This document shows positions 1 to 10,915 of a stretch of DNA of 38,350 nt, piece by piece. The position numbers and the translations under genes were made by a program. This stretch comes from Zelonia costaricensis (lineage: Eukaryota > Euglenozoa > Kinetoplastea > Trypanosomatida > Trypanosomatidae), in contig JASAOO010003302.1 in assembly GCA_030849075.1 (NCBI GenBank), forward strand, positions 1-38,350, given 5' to 3'. Below the pieces are notes generated by a model, which was given only the letters and a program-made list of their open reading frames with translations, made no database searches and was not told where the DNA came from. Each line of letters starts with the position of its first letter. Within the stretch, counting starts at the first letter, position 1.

Positions 1-3000
1 CGGTGTCGTCGTCCTCGTCCACCTCGTCGCTGTCGTCGCTGTCGCCGCTGTCACTGCTCATGCTGCTGCTCGTGTCGTCGGAGGAGGAGGAGGAGGAGGA
101 GGAGGAGCTGCCGCTCACACTCGCCGCGTCGTCGTCGCCGGAGGAGGAGGAGTCGCTGTCCACGCCCGCCTCCGTTGCGGTGCCGTCGCCACTGGAGAAC
201 GAAGATGGCGTGCTGCTCGAGTCCGGCGCCGTCTGCTCCTCCGCCGTGCTGTCGTGCGGGGTGCTGACCCCATAGCTGAGGCTGGCGGTCGCCGACGAGG
301 TCGAGGACGGCGCCGGTGGCGGTGGCGGCGGCGGCGGTGTCACGACCCACTCCGCTGGCGACGCACCGCGCAGCGCAGGTGATATGACGACCACCGTGCG
401 TCGCCGCCGCTGCCGCGACGACATGTAGAGGGGGACAGAGGTGGAGCTGGAGCTGGCCGCCGCAGCAGCGGCATCGACAGCGGCGAGGAGGGAGACGGAG
501 GCCGAGGAGGGCGTGGAGTCGACCACTGCCAGCGGGACCGGGAATCCGCATGGCACCGGCAGCGCCGCCAGCTGCTCCTCCGCGTGCACCTCCGCTTCTC
601 CCTCGTCCTCCCGCTCGCCCGCCTCCGTGTCATGCGCCGCCTCTGCAGTCGCCGCCTGCTCGTCCGCGTCCACCTCGCCGCCCGCTGCGTGGTCCGTGGC
701 GCCGTGGCGAGCCCTGCGCCGTCGCTCCTGCCGCCGCTTCCGCTGCTGCTGCCGCAGCCGCCGCTCCTGTGCGCGTGCCGCGCGCGCCGACTTCCTCGCG
801 TCCTCCGCTGAGTCGGGCCGCCGCCTGTCCTGGCGCTGCAGTACCGCGGAACAGCACGACAGCCGTGGCGGCGGTGTGCTGGCGTGGGTGGCCGAGGAGT
901 ACGACACCAGCGCCGGGCTTGCCGTCGACGTCGCGCGGCCCCGCGCAGGGCCCTTCCCCTCGTCGTCGGACTCAGTGTCCGTGTCCGTCGCGTCCGACGC
1001 GTCGGCAGAAGAGGATGACGCGGCGTCGGCCAGCTCCGACGGCGGCGCGCTCCAGCGCCACCGCAGCTCCTCCCGCACCTCCGCCGGGGCAGGCCGGCCT
1101 AGCCGCCCGCGTGCCGCGGCGTCGCCCTCCTCCTCCGCCGACGACGTCTCCCACAGGCCCGGCACATCGCGCGAGTCGCGTGGGGGACGCCACGGTGGCG
1201 CCACGTGGAGGCGAGCCGGGCCGGCGCCACTGCGGAACGCCGCCCGCTGCTGCGCCACCGCCGCGGCCAGCGCCGCCGCCTCTCGCACACGGCGGGCCGC
1301 GGGGGTCGTGGTGAGCCAGTCGACGTCATCGCCTCGGAGGCCGCCCACTGGGGAGGTCGCAGGCCCAGACGCCGGCTTGGAAGTCACGCGTGCGGAGGGG
1401 GGCCCGGGTGCTCCGTGGCGGGCCGACAGCGCCCGCATCACCGGCTCCTCCGACTGCGCCTGCCGCGTCGTCGCCTCCAGCGAGAAGGGCAGCGGCGCCC
1501 CGAGGTCTGCTACGGGCGCGGACGGCAGCGCCTGCGGCGGCGTCGAGCTCTGGCTCACGAAGAAGGACAGCGGCGTCGCGGCGGTGGTGGTGGCGGCGGC
1601 GGTGCCGCCCTTCGCGAAGGCGTCCCGGTCGAGGGCCGGGCGCTGCGTGCCGGTGCAGGCCAGCGGCTCCTCTGGCATCGTCTCGGAGCTCGTCGGCTCC
1701 GCGAAGGTGTCACCGGCAAAGGTGTCACCGGCAAAGGTATGTGCGGGGCCTTTGCTTCGCTTGAGGGCCGGCCTCCCGCTTGGCTTCCCCAGCGATGCGG
1801 CGACGGTGGCCAGCACCTCCGACGGCGCCGTCGAGGACTCCGCTGTGGTGTCGTCAGAGTCGTACGAGGCCGTGAGGCGCGCCTCGTCCGGCGACGCCGC
1901 GCCCAGACGGGACACGTACGCCTCGTCGTAGACCGCCTTGAGCCTCGCCCGGGCGGCGGCCTTGATCGCCTCCTGCTCCGCCTGCGCCGCACGCTGTGCA
2001 CGAAACTGCTGCTGCCGGCGCTGGTAGTGCGCGAGCAGCTTCGCACGCAGGAGGGCCTCCAGCTCGGTGGTCGAGTACCCTTCGATGCGGCCAGGGGAGC
2101 GGGCCCTCGGGGTCGGCGGCAGTGCGGACGCCTCCGCCGGCACGATGGGCACCGCCGGGGCCGGAGAAGCGCCGGCAGCCCTTGACGTGGGCCCTCCATA
2201 TGCACCCCCGCCACCCACAGCAGCCGCGACAGCAGCAGCGGCAGCAGCCGCACTGACGGGCCGCAACCTTGACTCCGTAGCGAGTCCTGCCGACGTGCGT
2301 GTTGGCGACAGTGAGTCGGCCATGTGCACCCGCTGGCCTGTCGCCGCGGAGGTGCCGGTGGCACCCGAGGTGGGGAGCGACTGCTTGGCCGCCTTCACGT
2401 CTGCGGTCTTGTCGCCGGTCTCCGTCTTGGATGCTTGGGTGGTCGAGGAGGACGAGGGCGCTGACGTGACCTTGCCGTCGTGGCCGACGCTGTTGCTGCC
2501 GCTGCTGCTGCTGCTGCTGCTTAGCTGCGGTACACCGGCGCTGAGAGCGGAGGCGGACAAGGCCGTGACAGAGACGCGCTGCCGCCGGGGAGCGGCTCCG
2601 GACGGCAACAGCACCTCTGCTGCTCCCGCTGGTGCTGCTGCTGCTGCTGTGGCCAAGGACGGAATGATGGCAGCGGCGCCTGCCGAGACACGGCGCTGCA
2701 GCAGCGGCTCGACCTGCGAGCCCTCCGCAGCGCCCGCCGGTGATCCCCCCCTCGCCGCACCCGCCCCGTTGGCGTACGCTGCGGGACCCTCACCGAGTCG
2801 GGTCACCTCGCCAGCCCCTTCGCCACTACGGGAGTTGCCGTGGGACACGATGCCGGCGTACCGCACGGGTGGCGAGGGCAGCGCCGCGGCCGCCACGTCG
2901 GCGGACGCGAAGAGACCCACCTCACTGGCAGCCGCGCTCTGCGGAGCGCGTGGATGGCCTGCCGGCGACGCTGGCTGGTCGCGCATTCCTGCGAGCACCG

Positions 3001-5944
3001 AGTACGACACCCCCGCCCCGCCATCCCCGTCACCGAGCTGGGCCGCCGCCAGCACGCTGCCTCCACTGCCGCTGGCCGACCCAGAGCCGCGATTCGCACG
3101 TTCGACGAGCATGACATCGTCGCAGCCGGCGGAGAGCGGGATGGCCGAGAAGACCTCTGCATTCCTGAGCCACGGGATGTTCTCCACAAGTGCCGTGATC
3201 TCGCTGCGTGTGTGGGCCCCAATGGGGCGGTCCAGCGCATCGCCGAGCAGCGCCGCCCCCGCACTGGATGACACCGAGTACGACGCATCCGCAGCAGGCT
3301 GCACAGGCGCTGCACCGCCTCCCGTCGCGGGCCGCCCCGCGGACTTCTCCCTCGCGGAGCTGAAGAGCGCCTCGGGCCCCAGCACCGCCGCCGCGGTCTT
3401 GGCGAGGGCCGCGTCGGTGCCGGCGCCGTGCCGCTGCGGCAGCGGAGCGGATGACAGAAGGTGCAGAGCAGAAAACTCTGTGAGGTCGACGGATGCGCGC
3501 CCCACCGCAGCCACGGCAGAAGTGGAGGCCGGCGTGGCGCCCGTCGTGACGGCGGCCTCCGTCCCACCGCGGCTCGGCGGCCTCGCGCCGTTGCAGCTCA
3601 CCGAGGCTGAGGTGCGCCACTCGGCACATGCCCACTCATTCAACGACGCGGAGAGCAGGGACGCGGGCGGCAGCGCACGCGCGAGCTCCTCCTGCTCCTC
3701 CCGCGCCTCAGCGGCGGCGCGACTGCCGAGCCGCTCGCGTGGTCCAGACGGCATTGCCTGCAGCAGGTCGCTGACACCGGTGCGCACACGGACCGCGAAG
3801 GGCGTGCTTGACGCCGCCAGCGACGCGGAGGCCTCGTCGTGCCGCCCGCTGCTGCGACGACTGCGGTGCTGGCCAGCCGCCCCGTTGGGCGAGTGCGACG
3901 AGGCCGGCGACGCCGCGGCCTGTGCAAGCAGCGCGTTGCCAGCGGCGGCGACGAGGCTGCCGGCCCACGCCGCGTGCTGGTCAGAAGCTGTCGGGCCGAG
4001 GCGACCACCCCCGGCGGCGGGGCCGGACGGCGAGGGGGTCAGCGACCCGCGCCGCGACGCAGGGGCGGCGGCGGCCGTAGCAGCAGCGCTTGACGCACCG
4101 GCGGTGGAGTCGCGCGCAGCGACCAGCCCCGCGGACGGGGGCCGGCGCATCGGCGTGGGGGCGGTAGCGGACAGCATCGTGGGCATCGACGTCTGCAGAC
4201 CTGCAGAGGAGGCGGCACGCGACCCGATGCCGAACATCGTGGACAGCAGCGTCTCGGCCGACGGCCGCTCCGCGGGGTCGATGCGCAGCATCTGGCTCAC
4301 AAGAGCCACGACGAGGGAGTGGAGGAGTTGCTCCGACTCGGCGAAGTTGGGGCCGTACAGCTGCGTGAGCACGCCACGCTGTGCCTCCGCGAAGGCGTGC
4401 GGGGTGCGCAGGGCGACCGTGTCGTACGTCCCCTCCGTGATGACGTAGATCTGGGCAAGCACGTTGTCGGAGGTGAAGGGCAGCTTGAGGCAGTAGAGCT
4501 CGTACAGGAGCACGCCGAGGGCCCAGACGTCGGCCCCGAACGAGTACGGGTCGCCCATGCACAGCTCAGGGCAGAGGTAGAACGGGGTGCCCACGAACGT
4601 CGTGGCGAACGGCGTCGCTGGCTGAAGCAGCTTCGAGACGCCGAAGTCGCCCAGCTTCACCGTGCCGTCGCGCTTGGAGAGGTAGATGTTCGACGGCTTG
4701 ATGTCGCGGTGCACGATGCAGAGGGCATGCAGGTAGGCGAGCGCGTCCAGGCACTGCCGCGCGATGTCGGTGATCAAGAACGACTCCACCCACAGCTGGT
4801 TCGGCTGCGAGGGCAGCTGCGGCACCGTGGGGACGGCGGCCTCGACCGCTGCCGCCGTCGTTGCCGGGTGCAGGCCAGCGCGGCCAGTGGTGCCGTACTC
4901 GTGAAGAGCAGCGCCCCTGCCGGCAGCGCTGCCCAGCTCCGTGGCGCCCAGTGGGGTGGCCGGCATGGCCGCCTCCGAGGCATCGGACATCCACGTGTCC
5001 CCGGCCCCGTGCACGCTGGCCAGCGGCCGCGGTGCAGCCCGCAGTGTCGTGGCAAGGCGTTCACGGTGCAGCCGGCTGCGACTTGCCCAGTCGTCGTCCG
5101 CGTGGCTCGCAGCGTGCTCCATCCCAGCACCGGCATCCTCACCTGGGGCACCGCTGCCGGACCGCCGCCGCTTATGAAGCGCTGCTGCCGCGGGTGGTGG
5201 CGCAAAGGGGGGCGGAGACGCGCTCTGCGGCGCCTCGCCGTCCGCTGCGGCGGCAGCGCCCCGCTGCGCCGGCGGACCACCTGGGGAGGTCCAGAGGTCG
5301 AAGCCCATGCCGCCCGCCAGCCCGTAGTCGTCGTAGTGGCCGAAGCTCGAGGCTCTCGAGAAGGGCGGCGACGGGTTCACGGCGGCTGGAGCTGCCTTCC
5401 GTGCTGTTGTGGTGATGGACCTGGTGGTGGTGGTGCTGGCGGCGGCGCGTGGCGGGCCGCCGGCTGTGCTGTCCAGGCCCTGCTGGCCGGCGTACTGTCG
5501 GATGAGCGAAGCGAGGTCGCCGCCGTCCATGTACTCTGTCACGAGGCACAGCCACTGGGCATGAAAGGCCCCTGCGCCGCTCGTGGTCGCGTCAGCGTCC
5601 TGCGAAGCGCGGTGTCGCTGCCGGCCAGCGGTGCCGCTGTTGCTGCTGCCGCGTCGCTGCGGCGACGACGACGGCGCCGTCGCCTCCACTTCGTCGTAGA
5701 GGAAGGAGTCGTAGTAGGCGATGATGTTGGGATGGTCAATGTTCTTCAACAGCGACACCTCAGACATCACGAGCAGCGCCTCCTCGTCCGACAGCGCGCT
5801 AAGAGAAACGGCCTTGACCGCGACGTGCTGCTTATAGCGCGGGCTGCTCGGCTCGGTGTCGGTGCACAGGTACACGGTGCCGAAGCCGCCTTGGCCGATC
5901 ACGCGTATCGGCCGGTAACGCGGCCACCGTGGAAGGTCCGCCAT
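1..5944 (-). CDS. Giant NEK-like serine/threonine protein kinase (3' end beyond window)
   Basis: The reading frame starts at the ATG at 5944 (MADLPRWPRYRPI) and stays open to base 1, giving at least 1,981 residues with no stop. A TGA at 5993-5995 closes the frame upstream and no other ATG lies between. The catalytic core is complete: glycine loop GQGGFGTVY near residue 18, VAVK lysine 44, helix-C glutamate near 62, HRDIKPSN near 412, DFG near 432, GTPFYLCPEL near 451, and DVWALGVLLYEL near 471. The HRDIKPSNIYL and GTPFY pattern fits the NIMA-related (NEK) group. The domain is interrupted by low-complexity insertions at about residues 88-128 and 150-380. After about residue 570 comes a Ser/Ala/Pro-rich tail, a basic helical stretch (1286-1340), and an acidic Ser/Asp-rich end. 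NEK kinases often act at basal bodies and flagella; that role is inferred here. The kinase assignment is firm, the NEK subgroup likely. Confidence 0.9.
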   Translation of the reverse strand, partial: MADLPRWPRYRPIRVIGQGGFGTVYLCTDTEPSSPRYKQHVAVKAVSLSALSDEEALLVMSEVSLLKNIDHPNIIAYYDSFLYDEVEATAPSSSPQRRGSSNSGTAGRQRHRASQDADATTSGAGAFHAQWLCLVTEYMDGGDLASLIRQYAGQQGLDSTAGGPPRAAASTTTTRSITTTARKAAPAAVNPSPPFSRASSFGHYDDYGLAGGMGFDLWTSPGGPPAQRGAAAAADGEAPQSASPPPFAPPPAAAALHKRRRSGSGAPGEDAGAGMEHAASHADDDWASRSRLHRERLATTLRAAPRPLASVHGAGDTWMSDASEAAMPATPLGATELGSAAGRGAALHEYGTTGRAGLHPATTAAAVEAAVPTVPQLPSQPNQLWVESFLITDIARQCLDALAYLHALCIVHRDIKPSNIYLSKRDGTVKLGDFGVSKLLQPATPFATTFVGTPFYLCPELCMGDPYSFGADVWALGVLLYELYCLKLPFTSDNVLAQIYVITEGTYDTVALRTPHAFAEAQRGVLTQLYGPNFAESEQLLHSLVVALVSQMLRIDPAERPSAETLLSTMFGIGSRAASSAGLQTSMPTMLSATAPTPMRRPPSAGLVAARDSTAGASSAAATAAAAPASRRGSLTPSPSGPAAGGGRLGPTASDQHAAWAGSLVAAAGNALLAQAAASPASSHSPNGAAGQHRSRRSSGRHDEASASLAASSTPFAVRVRTGVSDLLQAMPSGPRERLGSRAAAEAREEQEELARALPPASLLSASLNEWACAEWRTSASVSCNGARPPSRGGTEAAVTTGATPASTSAVAAVGRASVDLTEFSALHLLSSAPLPQRHGAGTDAALAKTAAAVLGPEALFSSAREKSAGRPATGGGAAPVQPAADASYSVSSSAGAALLGDALDRPIGAHTRSEITALVENIPWLRNAEVFSAIPLSAGCDDVMLVERANRGSGSASGSGGSVLAAAQLGDGDGGAGVSYSVLAGMRDQPASPAGHPRAPQSAAASEVGLFASADVAAAALPSPPVRYAGIVSHGNSRSGEGAGEVTRLGEGPAAYANGAGAARGGSPAGAAEGSQVEPLLQRRVSAGAAAIIPSLATAAAAAPAGAAEVLLPSGAAPRRQRVSVTALSASALSAGVPQLSSSSSSSGSNSVGHDGKVTSAPSSSSTTQASKTETGDKTADVKAAKQSLPTSGATGTSAATGQRVHMADSLSPTRTSAGLATESRLRPVSAAAAAAAVAAAVGGGGAYGGPTSRAAGASPAPAVPIVPAEASALPPTPRARSPGRIEGYSTTELEALLRAKLLAHYQRRQQQFRAQRAAQAEQEAIKAAARARLKAVYDEAYVSRLGAASPDEARLTASYDSDDTTAESSTAPSEVLATVAASLGKPSGRPALKRSKGPAHTFAGDTFAGDTFAEPTSSETMPEEPLACTGTQRPALDRDAFAKGGTAAATTTAATPLSFFVSQSSTPPQALPSAPVADLGAPLPFSLEATTRQAQSEEPVMRALSARHGAPGPPSARVTSKPASGPATSPVGGLRGDDVDWLTTTPAARRVREAAALAAAVAQQRAAFRSGAGPARLHVAPPWRPPRDSRDVPGLWETSSAEEEGDAAARGRLGRPAPAEVREELRWRWSAPPSELADAASSSSADASDATDTDTESDDEGKGPARGRATSTASPALVSYSSATHASTPPPRLSCCSAVLQRQDRRRPDSAEDARKSARAARAQERRLRQQQRKRRQERRRRARHGATDHAAGGEVDADEQAATAEAAHDTEAGEREDEGEAEVHAEEQLAALPVPCGFPVPLAVVDSTPSSASVSLLAAVDAAAAAASSSSTSVPLYMSSRQRRRRTVVVISPALRGASPAEWVVTPPPPPPPPAPSSTSSATASLSYGVSTPHDSTAEEQTAPDSSSTPSSFSSGDGTATEAGVDSDSSSSGDDDAASVSGSSSSSSSSSSDDTSSSMSSDSGDSDDSDEVDEDDDT
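1704..1738 (-). repeat. 15-bp direct repeat inside kinase tail coding region
   Basis: The unit aaggtgtcaccggca (plus strand) occurs at 1704-1718 and again at 1719-1733, followed by the start of a third unit. It keeps the reading frame and encodes the pentapeptide TFAGD twice. It is a small in-frame expansion in a disordered tail. Confidence 0.85.
1925..2089 (-). other. Basic helical segment in kinase tail
   Basis: Residues about 1286-1340 of the giant kinase read as a charged, Gln/Arg/Ala-rich helix, including GYSTTELEALLRAKLLAHY and QRRQQQFRAQRAAQAEQ. It stands out from the surrounding Ser/Ala/Pro-rich disordered tail and looks like a folded or binding element. I cannot name a domain. The tail beyond it includes the pentapeptide TFAGD twice (a 15-base direct repeat at 1704-1733) and ends at the window edge in a Ser/Asp/Glu-rich run. 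Confidence 0.5.
4235..5944 (-). other. Split protein kinase catalytic domain
   Basis: This is the region of the giant kinase carrying all catalytic motifs, roughly residues 10-570. The N-lobe (5944 to about 5680) holds the glycine loop and Lys44. The first insertion lies between helix C and the YMDGGDL hinge region near 5530. A second insertion of about 230 residues rich in Ala, Ser, Pro and Gly follows (about 5495-4800) before the C-lobe resumes at ESFLITDIARQCLDALAYLH. The activation loop reads DFGVSKLL then FATTFVGTPFY. The final helix carries the RIDPAERPSAETLL motif, near 4270. All residues needed for catalysis are present. Confidence 0.88.
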
Positions 5945-8615
5945 GCGAGATAAACGCGGGCAAGAGAAGAAGACAAGGGAAAAAAAAGCAGGTCAGCGTA
6001 CAAGACACGAAGTGAGAGAGCGGTACGGGGGGGGCTTGAGAACACAAACAAGAACCACGGAAGAAGAAGGAGGGGAGGTGCAGACGCAACGCGGCCCCAC
6101 GGCAGATGATGTGGCCGTCGTCGTATCGCGGTTTCAGCGGCCAACAAAGCAAAGCTCTCTCTCTCTCCTTCGTGTGATTCCCCTCGCACCTTCTCTTGTT
6201 TCACAGAAGCGTGCGAGACCAGAGAAAGAGAGAGGAAGGTGTTGAAGCACCAGGAGCGAGGGCAAAGCACAAGACTGAGCAACGAAGCCGTTGCTTGGCA
6301 CTCACACACACACACACACACTTCACTGTCACCGCGCACAGTAGTGGATTCTACACCGCTGCCAGCACCTGCAGCGCCGACGCAGCACACGGTGAAAGAT
6401 AACGCAAGAAGGAAAGAAAAAAAGAGGACACGTGCGTGCACACAAAGGCACTGCACGCCGAGATGAAGCACCAACGAGAAGAAGAAGACAAGTGACGCGG
6501 CCAAGTCAAACACACAGGGGGCGGGAGCAGTGGAACGGGCGGACACGCAACGCGGAAAGCCCAACGACGACGTCACGTCCCGGCCCGCCACGGGGGAGTG
6601 CCACGACACCTCGGGAATGAAGGCGCGGACGGTGCCAAAAGGGGAGGGAGAGCCAAAGCAAAGTAGTGCACAAGAACGCGAAAAGTCAAACCGCTGGGGG
6701 GAGGGGGTGTGACGGGAGGACGCCCTGCGACGGGAACACACTCGCTGGTGGCACTGGAGAGAGAGAGACAGACAGAGCGGGAGCAGGACAGAGAGTCTGA
6801 GAAACAGAAACGGGAACGCTCGAGGTGATGTGCGTGTGTGTGTGTGTGTTGGGGGGAGGGGAGGTGTTCACAGATTGTTCAGAAGCGGCTAACAGGCTAG
6901 ACGGCGTGTAGAGGCAGCACCATAACAACAGTAGAAGCAGCGCAGCTCCGCACGCGGAGGAGGCGCTCCACGAGGGGAAGGCAAAGAAGAAAAAAAAGGA
7001 GAAGAGGAGGGCAAAGCTGACGCGGCGACTTGCAGACGAGGCAACAGAGAGAACAACAACAACAACGAAGGCGGCGGCCAATCACCAAGGCGAGCGGAGA
7101 CAGGAGCGGGGAAAGAAAGACGAGCACACGCAGACAACCCCCCTTCACTGTCACGTCACCTCCGCCTCCCCGCGTAGTCAATGCGCCGCGAGGGGGAGAC
7201 GACAGGGCCGGGGGGGCGAGAGGACGGAAGTGAAGCACAACAATATTGAAGAGAGAGAAAGCGGGGAAATGAAGTGTGTGTGTGTGTGTGTGTGTGCGCT
7301 GATGCACAATCAAGTGCGTTTGGGGGTGCGTCGATCCGCCAACGCGTGGAAAACGAAAAAAGAAAAGCCAAGACGGAGTTAGCAGGAAGAGAGAGGAGAG
7401 AGGAAGGGGGGGACTTTGGGATAAGCCCGCCAGTGTGTGTGTGTGTGTGATGCACAGACGCAAGAGATGCACGCGAATCCGCACACCTCGAGAACGCACC
7501 ACACTTGGAAAAAAAAGAAGAAACAGGAGAACGATGGGCAGGCGTAGAATGCGTGGTGTGCGCAACCTGCAGTACAGGTGTTGAGTTCACTCCTCCCCCC
7601 ACTTGGCACAAACACAGGGTGAGCGGCGCAACACCTCAGCGGGTGGAGAGTAGTGGCGACGATTTGGAGGGAGGGGGAGGAGGAGGCGTGAATTCAATAG
7701 CCGCGGCGGACGCGCACAGGAGAGGAGCTGGAGAAGAAAGAAAAAAGGCGATGCAGAGGCGGGCGCGACGGGCCCGGGTGAGAGGGAGTGGGGGAAAGCA
7801 CCTACGCCTTCCCCGCTCCTTTCTCTCTCTCTTGCCCTGCGCGTCCTCGCCGAATGCGGGGCGTGCGTGCGTCTGTGATGAGTTCCAACTTGAGTGTGCG
7901 TGCGCGCGTGTGAGTGTCTTGCTTGTTTCCTTTTTTTTTCCAATTGAAAGTAAAACCAAAAAAGCCCAAGGAGGAACCGCGGTGCGAGCGAAGATGTGCC
8001 TTTCGGAGGGCGGGGTGCGTTTGCCGCGCTATCCCACCGCAGCCGCTGCGCAGATCTCCGTCGGGAGACGCCTGGGCCCCCCCCCTCGTGCGCACGCGCT
8101 AGGATGGAGCGGAGTCGACGGGTGCCGGACACGCGCAGCACCGCCTCGATGGCAGACAGCGGAAGAAGAGAAAAGAACCGCGGAGGGTGCGCACAGAACG
8201 AAGCAGCGCTGACGCGCGCAATACCGCTCAAAGTGAATGACGACGGGTCAGCCGCAAAACACCGCGACAACACCACCTTGAACCACGTAACCGTGCCGCG
8301 GGGCAGTCGCGCGGCCGATGCACTGGACAACCACCGAAGACGCCTCGTAAAAGGAAAACGGGGCAAAGCCGTGAGCGCGCGCACGAGATGGGGAGGGGGC
8401 GGGAGGGCACGAACGCACACGACTTGCGAGCAAGAGGAGGAGGCAAGGGGGGAAAGGATGGGAGAGGAGGGAGCTGGATGAAGGTGGAAGGTGGATGAGG
8501 GCGCGAAGAGAAAAGGAGCAAGGGAGGATGGGGCAGGGGGGTATGGGGGGGGGGGATGCAGCGGGAGAATACGAAAAGAAAAAGGTGCAAAGCTCACGGC
8601 ACACAAACACGCACG

Positions 8616-8648
<33 letters not shown>

Positions 8649-9638
8649 CGACAGCAGCGCGGCACTACGTCAATAAAAGAAAAGAGCCCAATAGAGAGGG
8701 AAGGGTAACGGGAGAGTGGGGAGGGGGAGGGGGGCTGTGGAGGGCGGGGGCCGACGACAGCGCCAACAACAGCAGCAGCGCAGAGAGCGCGATCGAGAGC
8801 GGCACACACGCGGGGACGGGGGAGGGGGAGATGAAAGCCCCGGGGCGCGCGAAAATAAAAAAAGAAAAAAGTGCGGTCGCGAACGGTGATGTTGCCTAAT
8901 TAGACTTTGGGTATGTGTGTGTGTGTACATGCACCGTGTGACACCTGTGCAACTTCGTCGCCTCGAGTGTGATGCTGCGAGAAGGACAACGGTACACCAC
9001 TGATAGTAGCAGTAAGTGAGGGTGAGTGGGGTGGTGGGGAATAGCGATGTGAACCCGCCACACTGTGTGTGTGTGTGCAGAACTACTCTCGCGCGCGCAC
9101 CCACGTCGAGCGCGGAAGCCACGACAGAAAAAAATGGGCAGGAGGGGATGCCGCGAGGGGGGGAGGATAGAGGGAGGAGTAGCCCAGTCGTGGGTGTCAC
9201 GCTACGGTGATGATGATCATCGCCGAGATGACGACGCGGCACACAAGCGCCGGAGAAGAGGCGATGGAGCCGCAGAGGTGGAGAGCGAAGCCTCCGCCAC
9301 TTCCCCATGCGTGGTGGCTGAGGTTGACGCACACGTAGGTTCCTCCTGTGTGCTTACACTCCACGGAGTCGGCTGCTCTGCGTCGCTTATCCAGACTTTG
9401 TACTGAGTCTGCTGTGGCCTGCGGTGGGTGGGGGGGGGGGGAGGCCGGCCGGGGGCGACGCCGTGTCCTGCGGACAACACCGCGTTGCCTTCTCGTTTCT
9501 CCTCCACCCCCGCGTCGCCGCCGCCGCTCACCTCCCTCGCATCACTTCACGCTGACAGGGCTGAGGGAGTAGAGAGAGGGTGGGGGCGGGGGGGCAGAGG
9601 GAGTAAAGAGGGGAAGGGCGACACACATCAAGACATGC

Positions 9639-9682
<44 letters not shown>

Positions 9683-10915
9683 GGAGAGGAGAAACAAAAG
9701 GAAAAGAATCGGAAAACGGTGTGCGATGCGCCTGATGTATGCGGGAGCACACACGCATACACACACACACGCACGCACGCCTTCACACACGTAGATGCGC
9801 GCCTGCAAACCCCACTTAAGTCAACAGGGAGGGGCGGGCACACCACGGTGGGACTTCGCTCTATGCGTGAGTGTCGGCGTGCGTGTGTGGGAGGAGGGAG
9901 AGAAGAAGTGGTTCAAAGGCCTCAGAGCACGCCAACTTTCATCTGCGCTACTTCTCCTCTCGTCCGTCCGCGACAGACACATGACAGCGCACTGTTGGCG
10001 TGTGTGTCCATGTGTGTGTGTCCGTGTGTGTGTGTGTCGGACTACGGCTTCACGATTTCGCATCGCGGCATCGCCTCGCGACAAGCAACGACCCGAGAGG
10101 AGAATGAGGGGGGGGGTCAGCGAGGAAACAAAGGAGGGAAGTCAGTGGCGGAACGGCGATGCGATAGTTGGGGGAACCAGAGGGAAGAGGTGTGCGCCGC
10201 ACGGTGCGCAACGCGGGTGGTGGAGGGGGAGCGAGGGGGGGGGGGGGCTTCGAGGTGCGGGAGGGCGGGGAGTGGAAGGAGGAGGCGGTTCATTGCCAAG
10301 GGACGGGAGACAGGAATGATAAGAAGGCTGTGTCGAGGGGAGGGGGGGGCCGCAGGTGGAGTCGCCAGAGGGACTCTTATGTGTAGCTCGAAGTCGCCAA
10401 TAACGGGGAGAGAGGGAGAACGCCTGCGGAGGGGGCGGGTGGCGGGTGACGGGAGAAGGGTCTGCACGTTACATCTCTTACTCAATTACACTATTGCCAG
10501 CGCCCCCTGCTCCTTCTCCACCACCACCCCCCTCTTCGTCCCCTCCTGCGACCCACCCGACACTTACACACACACACACGGTTCTCGTCCGCCCCCCCCC
10601 TTCCACCGTCCCGCTCCACACACACACACACACACACGTGCTTGCGTTGCGGCCTCGTCCCGCTCATTTACGTGCTGTCTTTCTTCTCTGCCTCCTCCCC
10701 CCTCGCCTGCTCGCCTCTTGACGCCCTGTGAGGCAACGCGCATGCACCTGGAGACAGAGAAGGAGGCCGTGCACGCGGGAGGGGCGTGCGCTGGGGAGGC
10801 GGGAGGGAGACACGGAGGAGTGGGGGAGGCAGCGAACGGGTCGGGGGGGGGGGGGGGCAGAGGTGCGGACATATGGCGGCAACGGCGTCAACGCGTGTGG
10901 ACCTCCTGCCTCGAC
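5945..10915. other. Long spacer between XPRT and the kinase, no gene seen
   Basis: Nearly 5 kb that should hold the XPRT 3' untranslated region and the kinase 5' untranslated region. It contains many simple repeats: TG runs (6833-6849, 7276-7297, 7433-7449), CA runs (8621-8647, 9641-9681, 9759-9775, 10618-10637), GA/GGGA-rich stretches, and G-runs including one of 15 at 10843-10857. Open frames here translate to low-complexity Pro/Ser/Arg or His/Thr and Val/Cys repeats without coding character. The length is enough for a non-coding RNA or a degenerate retroposon, but I recognise neither. Confidence 0.7.
6035..6080 (-). promoter_or_regulatory. Candidate spliced-leader acceptor for the kinase mRNA
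   Basis: On the minus strand a pyrimidine-rich run (about 6078-6059) is followed by the first AG at 6036-6035, about 90 bases upstream of the kinase ATG. This is the usual layout of a trypanosomatid trans-splice site. A second pyrimidine run nearer the ATG has no AG between it and the start codon. Assigned from pattern only. Confidence 0.35.

Noticed and set aside
2067..5953. Two long plus-strand frames (2067-4448 and 4319-5953) opposite the kinase
   Set aside because: They are antisense shadows caused by GC-rich codon bias; the minus frame carries clear kinase motifs.
7587..8648. Minus-strand open frame of 353 codons in the long spacer
   Set aside because: It begins inside a CA/TG repeat, is dominated by Pro, Ser, Arg and His-Thr runs, and shows no domain or protein-like periodicity.
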